Shown in pieces: positions 32,539 through 41,257 of a stretch of DNA of 45,739 nt. Both the position numbers and the translations under genes were made by a program. Location: assembly GCA_029261475.1 (NCBI GenBank), contig JAJDBG010000036.1:1-45739 (forward strand). The letters run 5' to 3'. This DNA is from Nitrospinaceae bacterium (lineage in GTDB: Bacteria > Nitrospinota > Nitrospinia > Nitrospinales > VA-1). Numbering within the stretch: position 1 is the first letter of the stretch; each line of letters starts with the position of its first letter. The notes below the pieces were generated by a model. It saw only the letters and a list, made by a program, of their open reading frames with translations, made no database searches and was not told where the DNA came from.

Positions 32539-32636
32539 AGGATTTCTCCCTGAAAGAGGCCGGCCTCCTTGCGGAAAGCTCGCTCTATTAGGTTTTTATC
32601 TCAGGCCGGTAAAGACCTGAAGTTTAGTTTATATGA

Positions 32637-32658
32637 CGCCTGAAAAAATATTCAGGCG
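32637..32658 (-). other. Intercistronic hairpin between E and alpha genes
   Basis: CGCCTGAA (32637-32644) and TTCAGGCG (32651-32658) form a perfect 8-bp stem overlapping the stop codon of the E-subunit gene. The palindrome GAGGCCGGCCTC lies further along the same gap. No strong T-run follows. Confidence 0.5.
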
Positions 32659-33284
32659 ATACGCCCTTGCCGATTAAGCTTTATTTGCGTGAACTCATCT
32701 GCCTGGCTTTCGACACCTTCACTTTTCAACTTCAACACAGCTGCAGTCAGGCGTTCGATTTTTTCGACAGATGCATCTCTAAAAGATAGACATGCGTCTT
32801 CGTGGCCTGCTTGTGCACACATCGCCATGGTGTAGCAATCGGTTCCACCACGGATGATTTTCAATGCCAAGTTAGCCTGATGGCAGTGTACCCCTACAAA
32901 TATGCAAACGTCAATTTTGTTATGCCAAATCGTTAGATTGGGATGATTGGGATTGATTTCCACTTCGGGATCAATCTTGGGATACTTGGGACGATAATCC
33001 GCCATAGGTATTAACCTGCACGGAATAGAATTGGCAAGTTTGCGAATTGCAGTTGCTTTCTGCGCCGCCTTATCATTCCACTTCCAAAGCACGAGGGGGC
33101 CAGGGAAAATGGTAGGCACTTTAGCACCCAGTAGTTTCCTTGCGGCTTCTTCGTATGCTTCCTCTTCAGGAACAATTCTACCTTCAATATGCGCTTCTCC
33201 CGGGTCTGGAAGAACAATTCCCATTGATGCGGCGGACGGGGGTAAAAACGCCTCCGGTCCGGGCTGAACCTTATATTGACTCAT
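32652..33284 (-). CDS. Fifth subunit (PorE/ForE-like) of 2-oxoacid:ferredoxin oxidoreductase
   Basis: This 210-residue protein precedes the alpha gene. It resembles the accessory fifth subunit of the Hydrogenobacter-type enzymes (PorE/ForE), often annotated as a CO-dehydrogenase beta-subunit family protein. Conserved-looking parts are GPLVLWKWNDKA, HNKIDVCIFVGVHCHQANLAL and TDCYTMAMCAQAGHEDACLSF. In the five-subunit enzymes of Hydrogenobacter this subunit is linked to the oxygen-tolerant or CO2-fixing forms. GAGGG eight bases before ATG supports the start. The order here is E-A-B-G-D, versus E-D-A-B-G (por) and D-A-B-G-E (for) in Hydrogenobacter. Confidence 0.8.
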   Translation of the reverse strand: MSQYKVQPGPEAFLPPSAASMGIVLPDPGEAHIEGRIVPEEEAYEEAARKLLGAKVPTIFPGPLVLWKWNDKAAQKATAIRKLANSIPCRLIPMADYRPKYPKIDPEVEINPNHPNLTIWHNKIDVCIFVGVHCHQANLALKIIRGGTDCYTMAMCAQAGHEDACLSFRDASVEKIERLTAAVLKLKSEGVESQADEFTQIKLNRQGRIA

Positions 33285-33527
33285 CCTTTAATCCCTCTTT
33301 CTATTAGTTGATTGGCCTTTGGGGCTGAAAAATAGCTACTATAGACTAGGTTAAAAATGTTGTCAAAGCTTTTTGGGTAAGGCTTTTCCTGCCAGCTATT
33401 GACTAATATCTATGTCCGTGTCTCTCGCGGGTAATTATCAGTACTTTGCTGGATAATCTTAGCGACATAAATTATACAGCATTAACAACACCGCTGGATG
33501 CTTCGTAAAAATAAAATAATACAGACA

Positions 33528-34040
33528 CTAACTTTCAAAGCACTCTTTCTTTGCCGCTTCTAAAACTTCCAGATGCCTTTTTTCTTCTGCCAGAAGATGA
33601 CTGAATACTGCTCTGACTTCCATCTTCCGTTCTTGCTTTAACAGTTTTTCTAATATGATTATCGATTGCTTTTCTGACTCTATCCCTATCTCTAACGCTT
33701 CCCGATCGCTATCGACTTGCCGCCCTTCGGTATCGTCAAAGAATCTTTCTGAAAAAATCTGTTCTTTTACCAAGCTTTCAATATAAGGACTCAGAGGTCT
33801 TTTCCTAGCGTGCGCCCCACCTAGTGCAGGTTGCAAAAACTGAGACTTTGTCTGCAGAGACTGCATATGCTCTTTTTCCTCCCGAGCCAATCGGGAAAAT
33901 ACTTCGCGAACACCTGGGGTGCGAGCAATTTTCATAGCTCGCTCATAAAACTTGATGCCTTTGAGTTCAATATAAAGGCTAATCTCAATGGCATCAGCGC
34001 ATTGCAAACTGGAAGTCGGCTTGTCGTTGGTTTGAGTCAT
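33528..34040 (-). CDS. Rubrerythrin/ferritin-like di-iron protein
   Basis: The 170-residue four-helix protein has two repeats of the di-iron pattern: E(I)SLYIELKGIKFYERA with AREEKEHM, and IGIESEKQSIIILEKL with LAEEKRHL. These match the rubrerythrin-like ferritin superfamily, without the C-terminal rubredoxin domain. Such proteins reduce hydrogen peroxide or handle iron. It stands upstream of the oxidoreductase operon on the same strand, 243 bases away, which would fit protection of oxygen-sensitive iron-sulfur enzymes; co-transcription is unproven. Confidence 0.88.
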   Translation of the reverse strand: MTQTNDKPTSSLQCADAIEISLYIELKGIKFYERAMKIARTPGVREVFSRLAREEKEHMQSLQTKSQFLQPALGGAHARKRPLSPYIESLVKEQIFSERFFDDTEGRQVDSDREALEIGIESEKQSIIILEKLLKQERKMEVRAVFSHLLAEEKRHLEVLEAAKKECFES

Positions 34041-34782
34041 TTTTAAGCTGGAATCGATTTACCCTTAATCTACCATATTTTACACAAAAATTATCTAAAA
34101 AGACGCAGTGGGCTGAAAATCAATTATTACTTTTGACCTGGAAGTCTAGAAGTTAGCAGGCTAACTCTGCGCACATGATTGCATCATCAAGCTGTTCGAG
34201 GCGAAATGATCTTCATTCTTATAACCCATTCGTTGCAGGGTTTTGAACTTCCACAACCATTCATTAAGAGATAACTCGAAAAAAATTCAGCCGCTCGTCC
34301 TCAACTCAAAATATTATTTCATTCACCAGATTGACCTATTCATAATACCAAAGTCGGTGCTCTCGCAATCACCTCTATCGAGTCCAAAATTTGCACGAAA
34401 AAAGAGCTACCGGAACTTTCCAACTCGTGATAATACTTTGGCGAAACAACAAACGAGTTCCCTTGGCAGCTAAAAGATTGTATTTTGATGATACAATCAC
34501 TCCAGTTTTGATCAGAAAGCAGGGTTAATACATATTTTCGGCTTCAATTCAGTAAAAAATGATTTTTTCTGGCAAAAGTATGAATCGTTCACTTAAGTGC
34601 TACCATCCTAAATGAAATTAGCGTATTAATAGGCGCATAGCGTCTTTTTTATAATCTAAAGATATCTATACATTTTACGAGAATTTTCGGTCGAGAGAGA
34701 TCCTTTAATAAAGGAAAACAGGTTGTCGAAAAAAATTATCTCTCAGTAGATATCTTAAAAGGAAAGGGTCGGGTAATAAACA
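34041..34782. other. 742-base non-coding region
   Basis: No gene is supported. A plus-strand frame at 34243-34473 has no ribosome binding site and an unlikely composition. The stretch is AT-rich, with only a small palindrome (TCCTTTAATAAAGGA, in about 34700-34716). It must hold the promoters of both the rubrerythrin-like gene (minus) and the PuuD-like gene (plus). Confidence 0.5.
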
Positions 34783-35232
34783 ATGTGGGTACTTGAATTT
34801 CTTCACGTTCTATTTGGTATTTTTTGGATTGGTTTGCTGTATTTTTTTAATATGATTCAAGTGCAGGCTATGCCTAAAATGGTTGAAGCCGGGGCCGCAA
34901 AGCCTTATACGCAAATCATTCTTCCCCAAGCCTTATTCTATTTTCGATATACGGCTCTCTTGACTTTCGTCACAGGTATCATCTATTACGGTGCCTCAAG
35001 ACCAGCCAGCCACCTCATTCACACCGGAATGGTTTTGGGAACAATCATGGCGTTTAATGTATGGTTCATCATTTGGCCAAATCAAAAGAAAATCATCGCA
35101 GGTGTTTTAGAAGGCGATGCCTTGAACAAAGCAAAACGAACGGCTTTCCTCGCTAGCCGAACCAATGCTTGGCTGTCACTTCCTATGCTCATTTGCATGG
35201 TCGGCTCTAGCCACGGTGGATTGGGTTTCTAA
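34783..35232 (+). CDS. Four-helix membrane protein resembling the PuuD (Urate_ox_N) membrane domain
   Basis: The 149-residue protein has about four membrane segments: residues 3-24, 53-68, 80-98 and 128-142. Features such as FLHVLFGIFWIGLLYFFN, LPQALFYFRYTALLTF and FIIWPNQKKII recall the membrane part of PuuD-type urate hydroxylase. True PuuD proteins are much longer and end in a cytochrome c domain, which is missing here. A conserved histidine (H8) in the first helix could bind haem. The start is ATG 34783; AAGGAAAGGG upstream is rather distant. The gene stands alone with its own terminator, so urate oxidation is not implied. Confidence 0.7.
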   Translation: MWVLEFLHVLFGIFWIGLLYFFNMIQVQAMPKMVEAGAAKPYTQIILPQALFYFRYTALLTFVTGIIYYGASRPASHLIHTGMVLGTIMAFNVWFIIWPNQKKIIAGVLEGDALNKAKRTAFLASRTNAWLSLPMLICMVGSSHGGLGF

Positions 35233-35253
35233 AATAGCTTAGCTGAAACTTTT

Positions 35254-35307
35254 AAGGCGTCTCTGAGATTTGGACTTTTGTTCCATTTTCAGAGGCGCCT
35301 TTTTTTA
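35254..35307. terminator. Intrinsic terminator between convergent genes
   Basis: AAGGCGTCTCTGA (35254-35266) pairs with TCAGAGGCGCCTT (35289-35301) with one mismatch, followed on the plus strand by a T-run to 35306. It serves the PuuD-like gene. The T-run on the minus strand is poor, so it is less effective for the kinase gene. Confidence 0.85.
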
Positions 35308-35313
35308 AGCTAT

Positions 35314-36438
35314 CTAACTCGCCGCCTTTTCTATTGGAAGGGTTACGATAAATTGAGCTCCCTTTCCGACTTCGCTTTGGGTCTCAATTCTTCCGCCATA
35401 AAATTCAACAATTTTTTTGCAGATCACCAACCCCATCCCCGTCCCCTCGTAAACGTTTCTTCCATGCAAACGTTCAAACGGTTGAAAAATTCTTTCCGCA
35501 TATTTCTTGTCGAACCCGATACCATTGTCTTCAACTAAAATCTCCAACAATCCATTCTCCAGGCACTGGCTCGTTATTTTGATCACTGGAGAAACATTTT
35601 TTTTGTGATATTTGAGAGCATTCCCAATCAAGTTCTGTAGCAGTTGGTTTATATGAGTGGGATCTGCTTTAAGAACATTTAAATTATCGAAATGGATTTC
35701 GGCCTGAGTCTGTAGAATTCTAACCTCTAAGGTATCAAGCACATCTCGAACAACTTTATTGAGATTGACCGATTTAAAAGGCCCAACCCTTGTGGTTGCC
35801 TTGGACAAGCTAAGAAGATCCTCAATCAATCCTTGCATTCTTTTTGTAGCACTGAGAATACGTTCTATGTTTTTTTGAGCCAAATCATCTTCCTTTGCCA
35901 GGTTATTTTTCAAACGACTTCCATAAACACTGATCTTACGCAAAGGCTCCTGTAAGTCATGCGATGCTAACGACGCAAAGCTTTTCAACTCCTCATTATT
36001 TCTTTCTAATTTTTCATTAGCCGCCGCTAAATCTTCCGACTGCATTTTCATCTTCCTCTTCAAATCCAGTTGTTCCAGGCATCTTCTTGTCCTAATGAAC
36101 AACTCTTCACCACTACAGGGCTTGAGAAGATAGTCCGAAGCACCACCAGACAAAGCTTCGATAGCTGTCTGCATTGTTCCATGACCGGTCAGAATGATTA
36201 CAGGACTCTCTGCATTGATCCGCTTAATTTCCTTCAGAACTTGAATGCCATCCGTTGTTCCCATCAGCAAATCTGTTATAACCAGATCAAATTCCCTCTC
36301 AACAAATTTCTTGATACCCTCATCCCCACTTTTAGCAACATCGACATCGAAGTTGCCCATATTTTTTAAGCTATAGCTCAGGCTTTCGACAATAGACTCT
36401 TCGTCATCTATCAATAAAATGGAATATTTATTGTTCAT
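35314..36438 (-). CDS. Receiver domain-histidine kinase hybrid
   Basis: An N-terminal receiver domain (about 1-120) has the phospho-acceptor D56 (VITDLLMG), T84 and K106. A coiled linker leads to a HisKA domain with H160 (SHDLQEPLRKIS), then an HATPase domain with N (LIGNALKYHK), G1 (DNGIGFD) and G2 (GTGMGLVICKKIVEFYGG). No membrane segment or sensor domain is present, so the kinase is cytosolic and probably driven by an upstream kinase acting on its receiver. No cognate response regulator lies nearby. Upstream (36439-36610) I see nothing beyond a likely promoter area. Confidence 0.93.
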   Translation of the reverse strand: MNNKYSILLIDDEESIVESLSYSLKNMGNFDVDVAKSGDEGIKKFVEREFDLVITDLLMGTTDGIQVLKEIKRINAESPVIILTGHGTMQTAIEALSGGASDYLLKPCSGEELFIRTRRCLEQLDLKRKMKMQSEDLAAANEKLERNNEELKSFASLASHDLQEPLRKISVYGSRLKNNLAKEDDLAQKNIERILSATKRMQGLIEDLLSLSKATTRVGPFKSVNLNKVVRDVLDTLEVRILQTQAEIHFDNLNVLKADPTHINQLLQNLIGNALKYHKKNVSPVIKITSQCLENGLLEILVEDNGIGFDKKYAERIFQPFERLHGRNVYEGTGMGLVICKKIVEFYGGRIETQSEVGKGAQFIVTLPIEKAAS

Positions 36439-36610
36439 AACTAATGCAATCCAGGCACACCCGGCATGTGTGCAACATTTGAATACCTTGTAATTAAATT
36501 GAAGTCGACAGTTCCGCTATGATATGTTCCTATTCTACAGACAGCCCAGCCTAAAAGCTATTAGAGCCTTTATTTAATATATTATTATGATCCTTTTGCG
36601 CATGAAATAT

Positions 36611-37831
36611 TCATTCCACGGTCAAAGCTTTCATTGGATCTAAGCGAGAAGCTTTCAAAGCAGGGTACATCCCAAATATAACACCGATGAAGATGCAGGC
36701 ACCCGTCGCGTAAACGACTGCGTTCCAATCCAGAACCAGAGTCCACTTCCCCCATTCAGCTATGCCCAGAGTGATGCCCACCCCCAGCGCAACACCTGCA
36801 AAGCCACCCAATAAACCGATCACAATCGATTCTAGAATGAATTGACTCACCACATCCCAGCGTGAAGCACCAACGGCTCGGCGCACACCGATTTCGCGTG
36901 TGCGCTCTTTCACCGAGACCAGCAAAACTGCGAGAATACCGATTCCTCCCACAACAAGTGATATCCCTGCTACGCCAACGATCAAACGCGTGAACATTTC
37001 GTTCGTTTCGCGCTTCATTTCCTCCATATCAAGTTGACTGATGATGCTGAAATCGTCCGCCCTGCCGTCGGGTAATTTGTGACGCTCGCGCAACAAATCA
37101 CCGATACCAGCTATGGCCTCGGGGATGACCTCTCTTCGCGTGGCTTTTGCAAAAATCGTCGTGATATGCCTCTGGTTCACCAAGCGTCTCTGCAAGGTAG
37201 TCAATGGAATGAGGATCACGTCATCCTGGTCCATACCGTTCGAGTCCAGACCCTTGCGTTCCAGCACGCCAATGATTTTTATGGGAACTGTCTTGATACG
37301 AATCATCTGGTCTATCGGATCCCCATCGCCAAAAAGATTTTTGATCGCAGTTTCACCGATCACTCCAACCCGACTGGCAATTTTCACGTCACGTTCTTCA
37401 AAAAAACTCCCCCTGGCGATCGAATAATTTCTCACATTCGAGTAATCTGGAAGCGTTCCCCCAATAGAGGTTTCTACAGAAGCCTCCTCATATTTCACCT
37501 GCATCTGCTGACTCTCGAACGGAACAGCATATTCTATACTCGAAATATCATCGGCAATCGCTTGCGCATCTTCCGGCTTTAGAGTCGAAACATTGCCCGT
37601 CAAACGAATCCGCCCTCCCCGTACCTTCATCTCGCCCGCATTGATGGTGATGAGGTTTTCGCCCATTCCCGCGATGATATCCATCACCTCCTTCTGCGAT
37701 CCTTTGCCAATCGCAACCATGATGATCACAGAGGCGATGCCAATCACAATCCCAAGCGAAGAGAGAAAGGTTCGCGACTTTCGCGCGTTCAGTGCTGTCA
37801 TCGCAATGGACAATGAATGCCGTATTTTCAT
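36611..37831 (-). CDS. MacB-type ABC permease (second of two)
   Basis: The 406-residue permease has one N-terminal helix (TFLSSLGIVIGIASVIIMVAI), a MacB-like periplasmic domain (about 45-270) and three C-terminal helices (starting around LIVGVAGISLVVGGIGILAVL). The segment SVKERTREIGVRRAVGA is the cytoplasmic coupling region that meets the ATPase. Unlike E. coli MacB it lacks a fused ATPase domain. It is the last gene of a four-gene operon, 28 bases after a similar permease. The pair may form a heterodimer. Confidence 0.92.
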   Translation of the reverse strand: MKIRHSLSIAMTALNARKSRTFLSSLGIVIGIASVIIMVAIGKGSQKEVMDIIAGMGENLITINAGEMKVRGGRIRLTGNVSTLKPEDAQAIADDISSIEYAVPFESQQMQVKYEEASVETSIGGTLPDYSNVRNYSIARGSFFEERDVKIASRVGVIGETAIKNLFGDGDPIDQMIRIKTVPIKIIGVLERKGLDSNGMDQDDVILIPLTTLQRRLVNQRHITTIFAKATRREVIPEAIAGIGDLLRERHKLPDGRADDFSIISQLDMEEMKRETNEMFTRLIVGVAGISLVVGGIGILAVLLVSVKERTREIGVRRAVGASRWDVVSQFILESIVIGLLGGFAGVALGVGITLGIAEWGKWTLVLDWNAVVYATGACIFIGVIFGMYPALKASRLDPMKALTVE

Positions 37832-37859
37832 AATAAGATTTTATTGACCCAGAGGAAAT

Positions 37860-39068
37860 TCAACGCAAGGTCTCTTCGGGATTTAACATTGCCGCCTTGC
37901 GCGCTGGCTGTATGCCAAATACCAGACCCACCAGAATAGAAAAACCTGCCGACAAAGCAAACGGCTCCCAGGTGATCCGTGTCGGCAACCAGTCGAAATA
38001 CTGCAAGCCCAATGAAAGCGCAAGCCCCAAAGAAACTCCCAACACACCGCCTAGAAGAGAAACAAAAACAGATTCAAATAAAAACTGTTGCGTGATGTCA
38101 GAACGACGCGCACCAAAACAACGACGCACACCAATCTCTCGCACCCGCTCTCGGACAGACACCAACAAAATATTCATGATAACGATTCCGCTAACCAGCA
38201 ACGAGATTGTCGAAATCAAAACCAGCATGCGATTCATCGCCTGCGCCGACCGGGTAACCCATTGCATGATCCCCTCGGGAGTCACGAAGCGGAAATCATC
38301 GTCCGCCAAAAACGAAAGTTTATGATTCCTTCGCAAAATCTGTTGCACCCCTTCCATTGCCTCTTTGACCAGATCTGGGTGCATTGCCACCACTTTGATG
38401 CTGTGCAGATGCGTCTGCCGAAACAAACGAGAGCTTGCTGTCGTCAGCGGTATCACCGCACGATCATCCGGATCGTAACCACTTTCCGTCAAACCTTTTT
38501 CCTGAAGGAGTCCGACCACCTTGAAAAACACCTGCCCCAAACGAATGTCTTTGCCTAAAGGGTCCACATTGACAAATAATTTTTTTGCAGGCGTGGCACC
38601 CAGCACGATGACCTTTTGCTTGCGCCGAAGATCCTCCTCATTCAAGAAACGACCGTCCGACGTTTCCCATTTACGCGCCAACTGCCAATCCGGTGTCACC
38701 CCATAAATTCGCGTCGTCGTATTATTGTCCTGAAATATCACACGCATACTCTTGCGTTGCCGGGGAACCACCAGACGCACCGAAGACATCGCCAGGATAT
38801 CGTCCGCATCCTGCAAACTGAGACTGGTAATATTTTTTGATTTTGAAAAAAAGAGTCGTCCTCCACCCGCATGGACCGAGAAGGATTCTGGCCCAAAGCC
38901 CATATTCGCAATGCGGTTCAAGACCTTGAACTTGGCCCCCTCGCCAATTGCGACAATGACCGTCATAGACGCAATACCAATGACAACACCCAAAGTCATC
39001 AAAATCGTATTGCCCTTATTCAAAGTCAAACCGCGCAGAGCCTGCCCTAGATTACGAAATATTCTCAT
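37860..39068 (-). CDS. MacB-type ABC permease (first of two)
   Basis: The 402-residue permease has the same plan as its downstream neighbour: an N-terminal helix (ILMTLGVVIGIASMTVIVAI), a periplasmic domain, then three helices and the coupling segment SVRERVREIGVRRCFGA. The two share local motifs (GVR.L.GLTESGYD versus ERKGLDSNGMDQDD) but are clearly divergent, so the duplication is old. A 59-base gap separates it from the ATPase gene. Confidence 0.92.
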   Translation of the reverse strand: MRIFRNLGQALRGLTLNKGNTILMTLGVVIGIASMTVIVAIGEGAKFKVLNRIANMGFGPESFSVHAGGGRLFFSKSKNITSLSLQDADDILAMSSVRLVVPRQRKSMRVIFQDNNTTTRIYGVTPDWQLARKWETSDGRFLNEEDLRRKQKVIVLGATPAKKLFVNVDPLGKDIRLGQVFFKVVGLLQEKGLTESGYDPDDRAVIPLTTASSRLFRQTHLHSIKVVAMHPDLVKEAMEGVQQILRRNHKLSFLADDDFRFVTPEGIMQWVTRSAQAMNRMLVLISTISLLVSGIVIMNILLVSVRERVREIGVRRCFGARRSDITQQFLFESVFVSLLGGVLGVSLGLALSLGLQYFDWLPTRITWEPFALSAGFSILVGLVFGIQPARKAAMLNPEETLR

Positions 39069-39127
39069 GTCTCATTCTAGCAAATTGTGGATATTGCATT
39101 GCTATAAACAACTAGGCTATTCCATCA

Positions 39128-39808
39128 TTAAGAGGAAACGTCGGATTCTATTTGACCGTCTTTGATGGTCAAAATTCGGCGGGCGTGGCGAGCGACTTTT
39201 GCATCGTGGGTGATGAGTACGATGGAGGTTCCGTCGCGGTTGAGCTGATCAAAAATTTTCATCACTTCGACACCGTTTTTTGAGTCGAGGTTGCCCGTCG
39301 GTTCGTCAGCGAGCAAAATTTTCGGATTGTTGATCAAGGATCGTGCGATGGTCACACGTTGCTGTTCCCCGCCCGACATCTGCCCCGGTGTGTGGCGCAA
39401 GCGTTTTCCAAGACCCACTCGCTCCAGAGCTTCCGTAGCCAGGCGCTCTTTGTCGCGAGGCATGATACGGTTGTACAACATGGGCAGGATCACATTATCC
39501 AGCGCAGACACTCCTGCCAATAAATGGAAAGCCTGAAACACGAAACCGATCTTCTCATTGCGAATCTGAGACAGACTTCGGTCATTGAGAGTTTCTACAT
39601 TGACCCCATCCAGCCGGTAAGTTCCCGTCGACGGTTGTCCCAGACATCCCATGATCGTCATCAAGGTGCTTTTACCTGCGCCCGAGGGTCCTATGATGCT
39701 GACATACTCCCCGGCTTTAATATTCAGCGTGATGTCTTTGAGAACATGCGTTTCAAACTCATCATTGATGTAGGATTTTCCAACCGCTTCCATTTCGATA
39801 ATGTTCAT
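39128..39808 (-). CDS. ABC transporter ATP-binding protein, MacB/LolD type
   Basis: The 226-residue ATPase has Walker A (GPSGAGKST), the Q-loop ([15 protein letters not shown]), signature ([15 protein letters not shown]), Walker B ([15 protein letters not shown]) and H-loop (ITHDAKVA). The start is ATG 39808, in a four-base ATGA overlap with the adaptor gene, so translation is coupled. The subfamily energises FtsX/MacB-type permeases, here the two encoded downstream. Confidence 0.95.
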   Translation of the reverse strand: MNIIEMEAVGKSYINDEFETHVLKDITLNIKAGEYVSIIGPSGAGKSTLMTIMGCLGQPSTGTYRLDGVNVETLNDRSLSQIRNEKIGFVFQAFHLLAGVSALDNVILPMLYNRIMPRDKERLATEALERVGLGKRLRHTPGQMSGGEQQRVTIARSLINNPKILLADEPTGNLDSKNGVEVMKIFDQLNRDGTSIVLITHDAKVARHARRILTIKDGQIESDVSS

Positions 39809-41100
39809 CGCCGTCTGCGTTCTTTCGGTCCGCCCATTTTTGGTTTCTTAGGCACTCCCACTTCATCGCCTTCTTTCAGACCCGAGACGATTTGGATGAT
39901 TTTATCCTCGCGCCAGCCTGTTTCGACCATCTTCTCCTGCAATTTCCCGCCTTCACGAGCGATGACAAAAGTTTTTTCCTTGGAACGCTTCACCGCCTCT
40001 TTCGGAATCGTCAAAACTTTTTTGCGAACGCCCGTGGTTATGACAACGTTCGCCGTCATCTCCGGTCTAAGCAAACGAGTCGATGAAGGATCGACTTTAA
40101 GCATCACCTCATAATTCACAACATTGTCCTTGATCACCGCCTTGGGGCGAATCTCATGAACGACGGATGTGAATACTTTTTCTGAATAGGAATCGACCGT
40201 AAAGATCGCTTTTTGATTGAGTTTGACTCGACCGATGTCGGTCTCATCCACAAAAGCGATCACTTCCAATTGGCTCAAGTCAATCAAAGTGACAAAGGTT
40301 GGGGCACTCAGACTTGCGACCACGGTTTCCCCTTCCTGTGTCGAAATATAGGCAACCACCCCGTCGATAGGAGCGGTGACGGTTGCATAAGACAGCGCGG
40401 TTTCTTCTTCCAGCAAACCCGCCTGCGCGCGGTCAACGAGTGCGCGCGCCAACTCTGCGTCCATTTTCACACGCATCTCTCGTAATTTGATGTCTTCAAC
40501 CATAGATTTTATTTTCGCATCCAGAACCTTGACCGCCTCTTCAGCCGAATCAAGGGAGGAATCTGAAACCACGCCTTGTTTTCTCAACTCTTGATTTCGT
40601 GCCAGAGTTTTTTGCGCCAATACCAATTGAGTTTGCAGTTCCTCCAGCTCTGCCCGGGCTTTGCTGACCTCCAGAGGACCTTCTTGTAAAATCTTTTCAA
40701 GACGCGCCTCTTCCGCCCGGATGTCCGCTGAGAATCGAGCCACACGCGCCAACAGGTCGTCGTGCTCTATCACAGCAATGACGTCGCCCTTCTTCACAAC
40801 ATCACCAATTTTGGCAAACAACTTTCTCAATTGGCCCGAGATACGTGCGCCTATTTTCACCTCTGCCCCGGTCGTTACCGCTACGCTTCCGGTAGAGAGT
40901 ACCTTTTGGTGAACGTCTTTTCTCTCAACGGGCTTAAAATCAAAATCGTCCGCTTGAAGTTTTTTTTCTTCCTTACCGCCTGCAAGTTTTTGGATTTCCT
41001 TGATGATGGGCATGAGATAACCTTCGGTATGAGCCACATAGCCACCTCCGCCCAGCAGACATAAAAAAATCAAAAAACGGGCTTTGCCCGATATTTTCAT
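39805..41100 (-). CDS. MacA/HlyD-type periplasmic adaptor
   Basis: This 431-residue membrane-fusion protein starts with one membrane anchor (about 7-24), followed by a lipoyl half (KIGARISGQLRKLFAKIGDVVKKGDVIAVIEHDDL), a coiled-coil hairpin (about 125-225) and the second lipoyl half with the beta-barrel region (VTAPIDGVVAYISTQEGETV). The C terminus is basic (GGPKERRRR). With a TolC-like outer-membrane channel, not encoded here, it would form a tripartite exporter. GAGG about 11 bases before ATG supports the start. Confidence 0.93.
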   Translation of the reverse strand: MKISGKARFLIFLCLLGGGGYVAHTEGYLMPIIKEIQKLAGGKEEKKLQADDFDFKPVERKDVHQKVLSTGSVAVTTGAEVKIGARISGQLRKLFAKIGDVVKKGDVIAVIEHDDLLARVARFSADIRAEEARLEKILQEGPLEVSKARAELEELQTQLVLAQKTLARNQELRKQGVVSDSSLDSAEEAVKVLDAKIKSMVEDIKLREMRVKMDAELARALVDRAQAGLLEEETALSYATVTAPIDGVVAYISTQEGETVVASLSAPTFVTLIDLSQLEVIAFVDETDIGRVKLNQKAIFTVDSYSEKVFTSVVHEIRPKAVIKDNVVNYEVMLKVDPSSTRLLRPEMTANVVITTGVRKKVLTIPKEAVKRSKEKTFVIAREGGKLQEKMVETGWREDKIIQIVSGLKEGDEVGVPKKPKMGGPKERRRR

Positions 41101-41257
41101 TAAAGAATTTTCCTCTGAAAAAGGTTATCCTGATTCTAGCACAGTTCGCTGTGTGCAATCGAAGCGACGAATCTAGGCTAAACCCATTGATTTCCTATCT
41201 TATTACTCGTTTCTCCTATCGGGGAAAACGTATAAAACTTAAGCTTGAGGCTGACCT

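Noticed and set aside
34243-34473. Open frame of 76 codons in the long non-coding region
   Set aside because: No ribosome binding site, no recognisable product, and an AT-rich low-complexity composition; most likely chance.
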